Assembly (NCBI GenBank): GCA_032209605.1
Contig: JASFXZ010000009.1
Location: forward strand, 17,719,553 to 17,783,552
Length of the DNA: 64,000 bases
Origin: Mactromeris polynyma
Lineage: Eukaryota > Mollusca > Bivalvia > Venerida > Mactridae
Direction of reading: 5' to 3'
Shown here one piece after another: positions 24,302 through 51,742 of this stretch. A program made the position numbers and the translations under genes. The first letter of the stretch is position 1, and the number at the start of each line of letters is the position of its first letter. The notes beneath the pieces are model-generated. The model was not told the DNA's origin and made no database searches. It saw nothing but the letters and a program-made list of their open reading frames with translations.

Positions 24302-25163
24302 ATATGTTCCAGTATGAAAAAAAATGAAATTCAGTATTTCATTGTTACTTAAATTTAATATAATTCAATATTACACTACATTTATTTTCTGATTCGAGAC
24401 ATAAATTACGGTTATATTCCATTATTTTCGTCTAAAAATATTACGTTAATTCTAATTTTTGTATTTAGCGTCCTGTTGGCATAGCGATGATACTTGTACC
24501 AAACAGGGAAGACTAGTTGAAAACGATTGTGTTTCTTAGCAATATAATGACAATATTGTAGAAAGACGTTATAAAGAACCAATATTTTTTAAATATGATA
24601 TATATGGTTAATATTTTCGGATCTTTATAAACGTACTCAATGTAAGCTTGCTGTTGAGATAATTGGGTATCCAGCAATCTACATTCAGACTGTAACATTC
24701 TTTGACCTACCTTACTAGTCTATCTGCTTTCATGCATAGTTATGGTTGGATAGTCAAGTATTGCTTACAAAGCTGACATTTCACTAAAAAACAAACATGT
24801 AGAAACAGATGTCAATGTATCAAATAAGATCAAGTATTAATACAGTTTTTGTATGTCATTTGCTTAATCTAGCTGTTGCAACATAATTTATCTTCAATTT
24901 TCTACATTTCCCCAATCTGACCCCAAAGGTTACTAAATAATTATCCTTATTATTCTCTGGTTTCATATTTTATCAACTGAAACTAGGATTGTGTGCAGGA
25001 AATTCTTATGGGATGAATGCTTTCAATGATGATCATGGCCAAGAAATATTGTCAAAATGAAACAGAAATTAACAGATAAGAGGATGAAATACAAATATCC
25101 CATGATTTCTGCCTTGTGAATGCTTCAATATACTGTAGGACACTGATACGTCCTTCCAATATA

Positions 25164-25308
25164 CAGTAAAACTTCACTTAAAATACCTTGACATTAAGAC
25201 CACCTCATGAACCAGTTTTCAATTTGTCATCCATACTTAACTTGATCATCAAAACTAGGACACACTTCCTTTAGAACTAATAGTGGTCGCACTATTGAGG
25301 TTTCAATG
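25164..25308. mobile_element. TA-flanked MITE with CAGTAAAACTTCA end
   Basis: Left end CAGTAAAACTTCACTTAAAA and right end ATTGAGGTTTCAATG, with TA on both sides. It contains GACATTAAGACCACCTC and TAGTGGTCGCACTATTGAGG, the same inner arms as 9469-9633. About 145 bp. Confidence 0.65.
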
Positions 25309-25414
25309 TATGCTTTGTCTAGTCGGTCAACATTTGTAAGAGACCTACGTTGACATCAAAGACATAGACATTAAGCAGTAGTCCAATCAAAACTTGCTTT
25401 CTGACAGTTTACAT

Positions 25415-26989
25415 CAGCACAATACTCATACATCACCAAGGGTCACTGTAGAAAGGGAACAGCACAATACTCAGACATCATCAAGGGTTACTGTAGAAAG
25501 AGAACAGCACAATACTCATACATCACTAAGGGTTACTGTAGAAAGAGAACAGCACAATACTCAGATAGCATAAAGGGTTACTGTAGAAAGAGAACAGCAC
25601 AATACTCAGACAGCATAAAGGGTTACTGTAGAAAGAGAACAGCACAATACTCAGATAGCATAAAGGGTTACTGTAGAAAGAGAACAGCACAATACTCAGA
25701 CAGCATAAAGGGTTACTGTAGAAAGAGAACAGCACAATACTCAGATAGCATAAAGGGTTACTGTAGAAAGGGAACAGCACAATACTCAGACATCATCAAG
25801 GGTTACTGTAGAAAGGGAACAGCACAATACTCAGACATCACCAAGGGTTACTGTAGAAAGGGAACAGCACAATACCCAGACATCATCATGGGTTACTGTA
25901 GAAAGAGAACATTACAATACCCAGACATCATCATGGGTTACTGTAGAAAGAGAACAGCACAATACTCAGACATCATCAAGGGTTACTGTAGAAAGGGAAC
26001 AGCACAATACTCAGACATCATCAAGGGTTACTGTAGAAAGGGAACAGCACATTACTCAGACATCATCAAGGGTTACTGTAGAAAGGGAACAGCACAATAC
26101 CCAGACATCATCATGGGTTACTGTAGAAAGAGAACATTACAATACTCAGACATCATCAAGGGTTAATGTAGAAAGAGAACAGCACAATACTCAGATAGCA
26201 TAAAGGGTTACTGTAGAAAGAGAACAGCACAATACCCAGACATCATCATGGGTTACTGTAGAAAGAGAACATTACAATACCCAGACATCATCATGGGTTA
26301 CTGTAGAAAGAGAACAGCACAATACTCAGATAGCATAAAGGGTTACTGTAGAAAGAGAACAACACAATACTCAGATAGCATAAAGGGTTACTGTAGAAAG
26401 AGAACATTACAATACCCAGACATCATCATGGGTTACTGTAGAAAGAGAACAGCACAATACTCAGATAGCATAAAGGGTTACTGTAGAAAGAGAACAACAC
26501 AATACTCAGATAGCATAAAGGGTTACTGTAGAAAGAGAACAGCACAATACCCAGACATCACTAAGGGTTACTGTAGAAAGAGAACAGCACAATACTCAGA
26601 TAGCATAAAGGGTTACTGTAGAAAGAGAACAGCACAATACTCAGATAGCATAAAGGGTTACTGTAGAAAGAGAACAGCACAATACTCAGACAGCATAAAG
26701 GGTTACTGTAGAAAGAGAACAGCACAATACTCAGATAGCATAAAGGGTTACTGTAGAAAGAGAACAGCACAATACTCAGATAGCATAAAGGGTTACTGTA
26801 GAAAGAGAACAGTACAATACTCAGATAGCATAAAGGGTTACTGTAGAAAGAGAACAGCACAATACTCAGACAGCATAAAGGGTTACTGTAGAAAGAGAAC
26901 AGCACAATACTCAGATAGCATAAAGGGTTACTGTAGAAAGGGAACAGCACAATACCTAGACATCACCAAGGGTTACTGTACAAAGAAAA
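25415..26989. repeat. 45-bp minisatellite, about 35 copies
   Basis: Unit GGTTACTGTAGAAAGAGAAC + AGCACAATACTCAGATAGCA + TAAAG. Variants fall into types at the end of the unit: GATAGCATAAAG, GACAGCATAAAG, GACATCATCAAG, GACATCATCATG and an AACATTAC form. Blocks of alternating types repeat, indicating higher-order duplication. Forty-five is divisible by three, so open frames of 253 aa (plus) and 129 aa (minus) run through it. They have no promoter, splice or homology support. It lies about 1.2 kb upstream of the calaxin start. Confidence 0.97.
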
Positions 26990-27602
26990 TGAATTATTAT
27001 TATGAATAAGGCCCCTGTAGCTTTTTAGAAACTACATTTGCAAGTGAAATAATAGTGGAAGGTTAGCATTGTTGAACAGAATACATGTATATCTGTAATT
27101 ATGAAGAAAAACAGACAAGAATTAGGAATAATTTAAGATTTATTCTGACTGATGGTTTATAGTACACAGTACACCAAACATCAAATAAAATCAAGGCATC
27201 GATCTACCAATGGAATAAAAATACTCAATGATTTACATATCAACTCCAATAATATATTACACAAAATGTGTGATATTTTCATAAATAGAAAATCAGTGTA
27301 CAAAACACAAGTAATCATTGTTCCCTAGACACAGAATTCACACTTTATAAAACATGAATCAAAATGATAACACATGTACAATCAGAAGTGCAACTGTATT
27401 TATTTTAGTTACTAGTACGTAACAATCATCTTTATTGTACAAAGGTGATAAATAATTTTTTCTCAAATTTTCTCCATATATATCAGAAACATATTTCAGT
27501 AAGATCAGATTTGTACAACAGAGATGAAGCAATATACATGTATGGCCTTAGGTCCAAGAGGAGTTGTTTATAAGCGATAGCAACAAATGTGCTTACTATA
27601 TT

Positions 27603-27682
27603 CCATCCTCGGTACCCAGGCTATTCATAACATACAGTATAATTATGATATATGTTATGAATAGCCTGGGTACCAAGGATGG
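27603..27682. repeat. 80-bp near-perfect hairpin
   Basis: Left arm CCATCCTCGGTACCCAGGCT continuing ATTCATAACATA; right arm TATGTTATGAATAGCC continuing TGGGTACCAAGGATGG. About 32 bases pair with one mismatch (a G:U wobble on one strand) around a short AT loop. It resembles either a tiny foldback element or a microRNA-precursor-like stem. No host gene or target evidence. Confidence 0.75.
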
Positions 27683-27836
27683 CTATATACATCCTTGTGT
27701 CTACTCTTTTACAAGTAAAAAGCAAGGGAAGTAATTCGTATAATGTATAGCAATATGTCAAACATACTTGGACATTTTCACTTAATCTTGAACATAGGGT
27801 CAATAATTCTGGCTGAAGAATGAAGTTGAAATAACC

Positions 27837-28106
27837 AGGGCCCTGTATTATAAAGGCTACTTGTACTCAGTGCTCAAGTCACAAAATGTACTCTTATGAC
27901 TCTGATACTTATTAGGTCTAAGTGTGAAGTTTGGTTTCAAAACCCAATAATCACTCCCATATCTCATCATCAAATCTCAAAGCAAATGGACCAAAAAGAA
28001 TATTTTCGTGTATTTTCCACACTTAAATTTTCAATAGTAGACTAGTAAGAGTATATTTTGTGATTTGGGTGCTGAGTGTAAGTATCCGTTATAATCCAGA
28101 GCCCTG
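27837..28106. mobile_element. MITE with CAGGGCCCTGTATTATAA ends, long TIRs (270 bp)
   Basis: Left end CAGGGCCCTGTATTATAAAG, right end (inverse) CAGGGCTCTGGATTATAACG. Pairing extends about 60 bases through ACTCAG-GCTC-AGTCACAAAATGTACTC. The two flanks (27778-27836 and 28118-28174) are themselves diverged copies of each other (AATTCTG-CTGAAGAATGAAG), so the element sits within or between units of an older duplication. Confidence 0.78.
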
Positions 28107-28475
28107 TAGAAGTATTTTACTTGATCTTGAAAAAAAGTGGACAATTCTGACTGAAGAATGAAGATAAAATGACCGTTATCATATATTTTGTATTATATGC
28201 GGATAGAGCTTAATACTTTGGTACATCTCTCTTGCTATGTGCATCTTCAACAAATATACATACATAATTTGTAATATTTACAAAATATTGTCATAAACAA
28301 TCCACAGATAAGTATCCCTATACTAAATTGTTGCAATATATTCTGAAATCTGCAACTTAAGTAACAAAGATTTGGAATGAATATTCAATAAAATAATATG
28401 GATTAAGCTTTTATGAAATTCATTCAGACCAAACATATGGCATTGAAACTTTGATACATGATGGGAGTAATTCGG

Positions 28476-28732
28476 AGACCTTTTTCGCGAACAATTCAAG
28501 ACTGAAACTCAGACTTAGACTTTAAAATTTTAAATGGACTTTTGCTCCTATGTTGTTATTACAATACAGATTATAATAAAAATTGGATAAAGTTTAGAGT
28601 GGGTAACTACAACTATTCAGACACAATTTCGTTCATTTAGATTTTATGAAAACGAAACTCCAGTAAATGTAAATTATGCAATGTTTTAGTCTAACTCTGA
28701 GTTTCAGTGTTAAAATGTTTGAGAATAAGGCC
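28476..28732. mobile_element. MITE with GGCCTTATTCTCAAACATTT-type ends, copy 2
   Basis: Same family as 15371-15600. The arms pair through GACTGAAACTCAGACTTAGAC (left) and GTCTAACTCTGAGTTTCAGT (right), with outer ends GAGACC and GGCC. Non-coding, about 257 bp. Confidence 0.72.
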
Positions 28733-31700
28733 ACTGAAGAAACTAAGTGTTAAATGTTCTTGACATAAACAGTTCACAATGGAGAACTTTCTTGCATAAT
28801 ACAATCTACTAACATTTGTTCAGACTATAACAAAGCAGACAGGAAATAAATAATTTACACAAACAAGTACTATAAGCAAACAAGAAGATAGAAAGTGTAG
28901 CATTAAATATATTTGAAATACATATAAAGCATACAAATACATTGGTTTCATTTCTGGTGAACGGAACAGATAATTTGTGACAGTAAATAGAAAATTGGTT
29001 TTACTACAAATTATATAATGAAGGTGCACCCTCACTTAATTGCCTAGGTCTGCTAACTACAACTTAAGACCAGACATTGTCAGGCTGATGGACAAATTAT
29101 GTACTTTTCTTATTTTTCTTATACCAAAATAGAGGACTAGTAATGTTGCAAGTTTGAAAATCACATAATAGTGCTGTATGAAACACTATGATACCATGAT
29201 TAACAGATCATTATCCCATGTATCAAAATTCTATATCATACACTAATATGCTTACAATGAGTAAAGCGACGTCTTAAGGCTTGTAGCTTTACACTGAGGG
29301 GGTCCAGGGGGCATTTTGTAAATGTTGTAATGTAAACTTTCAACAATCTCAAAAACGACCGTAGAGAACCCTTTGGCATTATAAAGACATTTGATTATAT
29401 CTAATCAGTTCAACAAATGGACTGTCCAGTCAATATTTACACTAGTCAACTCTCTATGTAAACAGTGACCTCTCGAGTTTGTGACAGACATATTTTTAAA
29501 AATTCAACTGAAACTTTGACAAGGAAACATTTCTATGCGACAATATAACAGAACCGTGGGCATGTGTAACAACAGTACGTAAGAATCAATGAATGTAATA
29601 AAATATACATCAAACTTAAAAATCACAAATAAACTATACAGAATATACATGACCAAGGTTCTTTGTAAAAATAATGAATAGAAATTTACAAAAGAAAAAC
29701 ATAGATGTATTAGGCCCTGGAAATCAGTGCAGGCATAAATAAAACACACATATATGACATGCATGAAAGCTACAATGACAGAATGAAAATTTACTAGGCA
29801 AGTCTTCTTTGACTGATTTTCAAAAAAACTCCCAACCGTTATTAATAGGTAAAACAGTTGTCACAAAACATGCCAACAGTACAAATGGTTTAAAAGACAC
29901 AGAAATACACACATTTGTCCATGTTTATCAGAAACAGAGCTCATTATTTCAGTGCAATCATAAACAATTAACACAGTAACGAAACACCAACAAATACACA
30001 AACAAGTATCCATTCAACCATGCCATCATTGTATCCACAACACCACATTCTATCGTAACTTCAAAAAATGTTCCACCAATAGCTGCCAACAACAAACAAA
30101 ACAACTTTCTATCAAAGTTATACAAGAACAATATATACAATATAATATGTGATGAACTATCAAAATGTGTAGAGCATTTAAATATATAACACACAAATAA
30201 TATACAACATCAATTGAAAATTACAGTCGGACCTCGTTTATTCGACAACTTTCTATACAATTCTCTGTATCATCCGCAATAAATATCAGGTCCCGATGTA
30301 CTTTTTAGACACATCAAATTGAAATGGGTCATACTAAACCATGTATTATTCAAAGTAAAATTTCGGACCCGATGAATTCGAATGAACGATGTTCGACTGT
30401 AATCAAGGTTTTGGCTAAATGAACCTTCACAGAATAATCTTTTCATAGGAAGGTGGTTCTGAAAATTTCTTCAATAGATATCTCCCTTAACGTTCATTAT
30501 CATTAAAATCTACAGCATACAGTCTAGACTGTCTTAGCAATCCCTCGATACAGCAAGCCTGTCCTATATGACTCTATTTCTTTCCCTGAATGCATTTCCT
30601 ACATGACAAGTGAGTCTGAAATGTTTCTTCTAAAACAGTTTTCATTATCAGACTGACTGTTAATAGCAAATTTCTGCCTTTCACTGATAATGATCTGGAA
30701 TTACCTCTATTAATAAAGGTCTTATCATAAATATATATGAGTTTTATTGTACATAAACATTAAATGTTTTACTTTGTATACATTACTTGTAATAAAAACT
30801 CCCATACGCAAGTATAATGTCATCTTGTGTTGTACAGAAACTTAAATATCTGTTTAAAAAGTCTGTCTGATGAAACAGTATTTGTATTCATCCAAGGATA
30901 GTCACAGACTATATTTACATGTGCAGTATAGAACAAAACTAACAGTATTATATCCAAAGACTGAAATCATGGCACACTTAACTAACAGGGCGGCTGTATT
31001 TGGTGAAATTATAAAATTACTTATATCATGTGAAAAAGTTAGGCATGAATATATTGCAAATGAAAGTTTACAATGTGTAATGACTTTTAATTTATTTAAT
31101 GAAAAAGTAGAAAGAAGCTGTTAACACCTAGAGAAATAAACGTTAAATACACTTACATGAAAGTAAAATATATATTACAAATGTCAATGAACTATTAACA
31201 ATGTTAATGATATAACAAATTTTACACCAGAAAAAAAAAATGATTAAGATGTAAGGTATGTATGATACAAAATGACCGTTAGGTGTTAAACAAAAATTAC
31301 ATATAAACATCAAATATAAAGGAATAAAATGGTAACATCGCAGATGAGAAATGGAAATGAGCTTTGTACATTCGTGTAAAAACAAGTTACATTGGTCCAT
31401 ATGCCTCAGATACTAAGACAATGTGTATGTATTATGGCAAAGATGATTCCTCCATTGTATAAGCCTGAGACAGAGTATGTACACATACAATTCAGATATT
31501 TCTTTCTCTCTATAAATACAAATGACCTTAAAACATCTTAACTATATTTATTTAATCTGTAAAGATACAGCTCTGATTCACGTACACATATTCCATACAT
31601 TTCACAAAAATATAGCCATTCGTCCAACAATCTTCATAATTCCATATAAGTTAGCACATATCTAAACCCCTGTCAAACTCTTTTGAATATCAGTTTCTCC

Positions 31701-31935
31701 ATTAAGTTATCTGATACATTGCATACGTAATCTTACACATGTTGTCAACATTGGTATTGTTTTTCTCAAATCACACAGAACAAAGATCAAGAGATCACAT
31801 ATTAAAAGTTCTAGATCAAACTTGTCCACGAATAAGGTAGATTAACATTCCCACAATTAGAACACATGGACATACAACTAATGTTCTGTAGAATGGTTCC
31901 TTTTGATGGGAAGTAATTGTTGGATCCTTTCTATT
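28733..31935. other. Region between calaxin's upstream repeats and the ZMYND11 3' end
   Basis: No recognisable exon. Part is probably the ZMYND11 3' UTR: TTTATT (AATAAA on the minus strand) occurs near 31546, about 390 bases beyond the stop. Contains the MITE at 30234. The open frame at 30870-31124 (plus) has no recognisable motif. Confidence 0.45.
30234..30399. mobile_element. TA-flanked 166-bp MITE with CAGTCGGACCTCGTTTATTC end
   Basis: Left end CAGTCGGACCTCGTTTATTC, right end GAATGAACGATGTTCGACTG, both flanked by TA. Same family as 13874-14263 but less than half its length. The interior has a second nested pair (GTCCCGATG / CGGACCCGATG). Confidence 0.8.
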
Positions 31936-47839
<15,904 letters not shown>

Positions 47840-48070
47840 TCTGTATGAAAACAAAATATATTTTCAGGGTTACAAGTAACATACAATTACTTGCAACAAA
47901 TTATGCAATTTTGGGAATCCTTTTGAGCTTTACTAAATAGTCTATCTATTAATAATAGTATTATCACTTTTCTCTGGTCATGGAAAGTAAACCTGGGTTT
48001 AAGACAGAATGAAGAGCACCATAATTCAATCTGTCAAAGAGTGGCGACCGCAAGCCATTTTTACAAATTG

Positions 48071-48165
48071 TAGTTGTGTGGGTTTAGACGGCCATCTGGT
48101 TAGCAGAGTTCATGTAGTGATATACTAGTAGTGATGGGATCACGCCTATCATGGGCACGCTTCTC
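48071..48165 (+). repeat. Decayed tRNA-Lys-derived repeat unit
   Basis: GTGTGGGTTTAGACGGCC, the leader seen before the intact tRNA-like unit at 54575, is followed by a diverged tRNA-like body ending CATGGGCACGCTTCTCAC. The same family as 54366-54745. Confidence 0.55.
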
Positions 48166-48457
48166 ACTTAAAACACATTAAACTAAACTATATCATATAT
48201 TTATAAACCAATGGCTAGCTATCAGGCTACCTGTAGGTCTAGTCTGCCTGCCATGTATATGTACGCCCGGATCAAAATATTTTTAATAACAAGCCTTAAA
48301 GTATTAGTGAATTATCCTCATAATTATAGTTCATACTTATTTTCCCTTAAGCACAACATTTTGACAACAATTATTTTCTCATTAAGTCATACGTCAATCT
48401 TTCATTTACTTCTCTGATATTGATAATCATTTTCTTAGTGGTGCAGGGTTAGATAAC

Positions 48458-48672
48458 CACCCTGTATGCTCAGTTGGTAGAGCATCATACTAGTGTTTAG
48501 GGGATTTGATCCCCACATTGAGCGCCTTCCCCCCCCTCCAGGAGGTAACGGGATGACAGCCAACGGTCATTGAGCCTAAAGTACCGGAAGGGGAGGAGTG
48601 TCAGTAGACTGTAGAGCGCCATACTGACGTTTACAATTCAAGAGTTGTGGGTTAATACCCCACATCTGGCGC
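48458..48672 (+). repeat. Two diverged tRNA-Lys-like units in tandem
   Basis: Unit A (48458-48525) keeps TGCTCAGTTGGTAGAGCA and GATTTGATCCCCACATTGAG. Unit B (48605-48672) keeps GTAGAGCGCC and GTGGGTTAATACCCCACATC. Both are followed by the family spacer (GCACTTTTTCC, ACAGCCAACGGTCATTGAGC). Neither folds as a complete tRNA. They lie between ZMYND11 exon 1 (coding) and its probable non-coding first exon. Confidence 0.7.
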
Positions 48673-49122
48673 ACTTTTTCCGCTGATTTACATCATTTCA
48701 CCGATTACACAAACAACTGGTCAATATGATTGAGATTATTTACACTGATAGGAGAAATTGGTTTATAATGTTGATGTCACAAACACCAATTTGTGACCAA
48801 ACTCCCTTGATCACAGTCTATACATTGTTGATTGTCAGCGTTAGGTCGTCAGTCACATTCTAGAACTTAAGTCAATCGTAACCACTACCTATATTTAACC
48901 AGTGATCACAGTTTACCCGTGACTAAGCAAGAATTTCACAAAAAACACCGATTGTTAAGTGCAACCGGGCAGCGAAATCCAACGAAACGGGAAGTAGCGA
49001 TACTTTTGATCAGCAAATGGCGGTATTTAAAGTGCATTGAAATGCCACATTAATGCCATTCGTGCTACATAAGTAAATTTATCATGCAGTGGTAATGGTT
49101 GATGATTCATTGTTGATATTAC

Positions 49123-49219
49123 CTAGAAATTTGTGAAAACGTAGCGACTTTAGTCAGAATTGACACGGTCGAAGATGGTGTCCTGCGTAAAACGTTCTGC
49201 ACACCTTTTGATGACGTCA
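49123..49219 (-). promoter_or_regulatory. ZMYND11: Probable ZMYND11 non-coding first exon and CRE promoter
   Basis: On the minus strand, a donor TCTAG|GTAATA (exon end 49123) could splice to the acceptor TTTTCATACAG| at 47841, one base before the start codon. The region between about 49205 and 49123 has no ATG, as expected for a 5' leader. A perfect TGACGTCA (49212-49219) sits just upstream. No TATA box. Inferred from motifs. Confidence 0.4.
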
Positions 49220-49488
49220 CGGAAATTCGTTAAGGAAACTCCACAAACTTTATACTTGGTTATCTCCCTTATATTCAAAATAAATCGTTAGGAGAGAGCA
49301 CTCCGCCGGACTTTAGATGTCCAAAACGCTTTTCACTTTCCCAAGTTATTATCTAGGACTTAAATTATGTCGCAGCCAGTTTTCAAATCATATTCAGACC
49401 CTTTATTGATTAAACTTTCTAGGGAAACATTTATGTTGAGTTATTGCATACATGAAGCCTACTACTATGCAAATTGAAGGTATGCCTG

Positions 49489-49716
49489 CAGGGGCGTAGC
49501 TAGGAGGTTTGGCTAGTGTACGCAATATCCTTTTTGCGGGGGGTCCGGGGGTACTCCCCCGAAAAAAAAGTTTCTAGATTGTCTGTAGTGACTTCTTGGC
49601 GCATTCTTATCCCTGAATTGAACGAAGTTTTTTAATGCAGATTTGAACTTTTTATTTTTCGATTTTCCGAGACAATGTGCAGCTGCGTACTCTGCGTACA
49701 GGACGCTACGCGCCTG
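49489..49716. mobile_element. MITE with CAGGGGCGTAGCTAGG ends, copy 2
   Basis: Starts CAGGGGCGTAGCTAGGAGG and ends GACGCTACGCGCCTG. Shares the G-rich hinge GGGGGGTCCGGGGGTACTCC and GCGTACTCTGCGTACAGG with the copy at 36475-36637. Non-coding; the 82-aa frame inside is spurious. Confidence 0.75.
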
Positions 49717-50056
49717 GCCTGGTCCCTCTATCCATATATCACGGGTATGTATGTGCCCCATTTCCGTATTTGCCCCTCCCCGTCTGTGTGTGCCGCCTTG
49801 GTTTGTCTATGTCTGATTTATGAATGTCAGATCGCCCTGCTCCACATTGTTTCTCTTTCAATAGTAGGGTAGGGGAGACCGGGGCGAAGCGTTACATTTT
49901 TCAAAGTTTTTGAATTATAGATAACATAAAATCGTTTACAACAATGTAACTAAGGTTTCTATAAAAAACAACGAAATTTTAATCTTAAAATGTATTTAAT
50001 AAAACAAATAAACTATTTATTCACAATTTAGAATACATTAAAAATGTCGATTAAAT

Positions 50057-50093
50057 GTAACACTTTGCCCCTAGTTTTGGGGCAAAGTGATAC
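50057..50093. repeat. Short hairpin GTAACACTTTGCCCC / GGGGCAAAGTGATAC
   Basis: Arms pair at 14 of 15 positions around a 7-base loop. Related words (GGGGCGAAGCGTTACA near 49880, GGGGTAAAATGTTACAC near 50100) surround it, suggesting a small repeat element about 49866-50120 downstream of the Tc1 copy. Its full limits are not clear. Confidence 0.55.
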
Positions 50094-50328
50094 AGTCCTC
50101 GGGGTAAAATGTTACACTATAAATATACTGAGCCAAACTAGTTACGATACATGAAATCAATTGGATACAATTTTATCGTGGGTCAGTGATATAAATATGT
50201 TTTTAAGCATTTTGAAAATATGGTCTTTGATACATAATTTAAATTGAATATTATGCTTCAATTTCATTTAAACTTTTTGAAAATCAATAAGAAAATGGAC
50301 TGATGAAAATGTTAAGTTCTGGAATTTG

Positions 50329-51345
50329 TTAATACCGGGTGTGACGTCCCTGTGCATTCATTACAGCAGTGCATCGTCTACGCATAGAATTGAAAAGTGT
50401 TGAATATCTCGCTGTGGAATGGCATTCCATTCTTGAATAAAAAAAAACTCCAACTGGCTGCGCTAATGTTTTGGGATTGCGACGTCTAATCCGACGGTCC
50501 AGGGCATCCCAAAGATGTTCTATTGGGGACAAATCTGGAAAACAAGCAGGCCAATCTAGAACATTAATGTTTTGTTGGGTAAGAAAATTGCGGCATGCAT
50601 GTGCTGTATGGCACCTAGCATTGTCTTGCTGGAACAATGTGACGTTCACGTTAGCGTTAAGAAATGGTACGACAACTGGTGTTAAAATTTCGTCTCGATA
50701 ACGTTGTCCCGTTAGATTCCCACGCACAATAACCAATGGAGTGCGATTCTGGTAGGATATTCCGCCCCAAACCATGATTCTTCCACCACCGTAACGGTCC
50801 ACCTCGTGCACACAGACGTCAGCATAACGTTCACCGACCCTACGGTATACTCTAGCACGTCCATCTCCTCGCCTCAAACAAAAACGCGACTCATCAGTGA
50901 ACATTACCGTATTCCATTGATTTCTTGTCCAATTCAAATGTCCAGTGGCCCACTGACGTCTCAAGACGCGATGACGTTGGGTAAATATAGGCCCACGATA
51001 CGGACGTCTGGCTCTTATACCACGCTCGGCGAGTCTGTTTCGGACTGTTTGAGCACTGATTCTGTTGTTTGTACGACCATGTGTTACAGCAGCAGTAACA
51101 GTAGATGTACGAAACCGGTCACGTAAGTGTGACGTCCTTATGTGACGGTCCTGTGCAGGAGTCGTTTCACGGGGCCTACCAGAACGGGGACGGTCATTAA
51201 CAGAACCAAGGGCACGATAACGGCCTAAAAGTCGGGTTATAGTCAACCTAGACACTCCAAAGTGAGCAGCGACGTCAGCGTGACGTAAGTTTGCTTGTAG
51301 CATACCAATGGCTATAAGGCGTTGATTTGCATTCAGGCTCGGCAT
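50329..51345 (-). CDS. Tc1-like DD34E transposase, nearly complete
   Basis: A 338-residue frame of normal Tc1 length. I start it at the inner ATG (51345, MPSLNANQRL) because the 42 residues upstream do not look like transposase. Helix-turn-helix DNA-binding regions fill residues about 1-110 (HADVAAHFGVSRLTITRLL; GRP-R motif at 55-59). Catalytic triad: D151 (VMFTDESRF), D241 (LFQQDNARCHTA) and E276 (SPIEHLWD), with 34 residues between the last two. It ends in the usual QGRHTRY. Residues about 301-318 do not fit the family: they are read in a shifted frame between a nine-T run (nine A at 50439-50447 on the plus strand) and a compensating change about 70 bases later. The product would carry a scrambled patch before the C-terminus and is probably inactive. 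Terminal inverted repeats were not found with confidence. Confidence 0.9.
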   Translation of the reverse strand: MPSLNANQRLIAIGMLQANLRHADVAAHFGVSRLTITRLLGRYRALGSVNDRPRSGRPRETTPAQDRHIRTSHLRDRFRTSTVTAAVTHGRTNNRISAQTVRNRLAERGIRARRPYRGPIFTQRHRVLRRQWATGHLNWTRNQWNTVMFTDESRFCLRRGDGRARVYRRVGERYADVCVHEVDRYGGGRIMVWGGISYQNRTPLVIVRGNLTGQRYRDEILTPVVVPFLNANVNVTLFQQDNARCHTAHACRNFLTQQNINVLDWPACFPDLSPIEHLWDALDRRIRRRNPKTLAQPVGVFFYSRMECHSTARYSTLFNSMRRRCTAVMNAQGRHTRY

Positions 51346-51742
51346 AATTACAGCAGAGAAATATTGAATTTTGCCTATGTTTTCACAATACAGGTACAAT
51401 ATCTGTGCAATGCGTATATTTTTATGTCGATACATGTTCATCATCATGGGTTTCCCGTGCAGTGCGTGCAAAAATAAAAATCCCTATTGCCAGTAACACG
51501 ATATTCTACAATAATCGATAATGATCTGTGAAAACAGTCATACGTTTAAGCAATCATGTAATCACAGTACATATAACAAAAGTTTAAGCTTTAAGATTTT
51601 ACAAATGATCTAAGTATGTATCGTTACTTGTTTGGCTTAGTATATATTAAATTTTCAACTAAAACTACCGTAACTGCTGACAATAAATGAAACGGAGTGC
51701 ATATAATTGTAGAGTTCAATGTCTCAAAAAACAAAAACATCG

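Noticed and set aside
25415..26989. CRISPR-like array of regular repeats
   Set aside because: Repeats are contiguous, with no unique spacers, and the host is an animal.
26248..27009. 253-residue open frame of MGYCRKRTAQYSDSIK-type repeats
   Set aside because: It is the 45-bp minisatellite read in one frame; the opposite strand is also open, and there is no promoter, splice or homology evidence.
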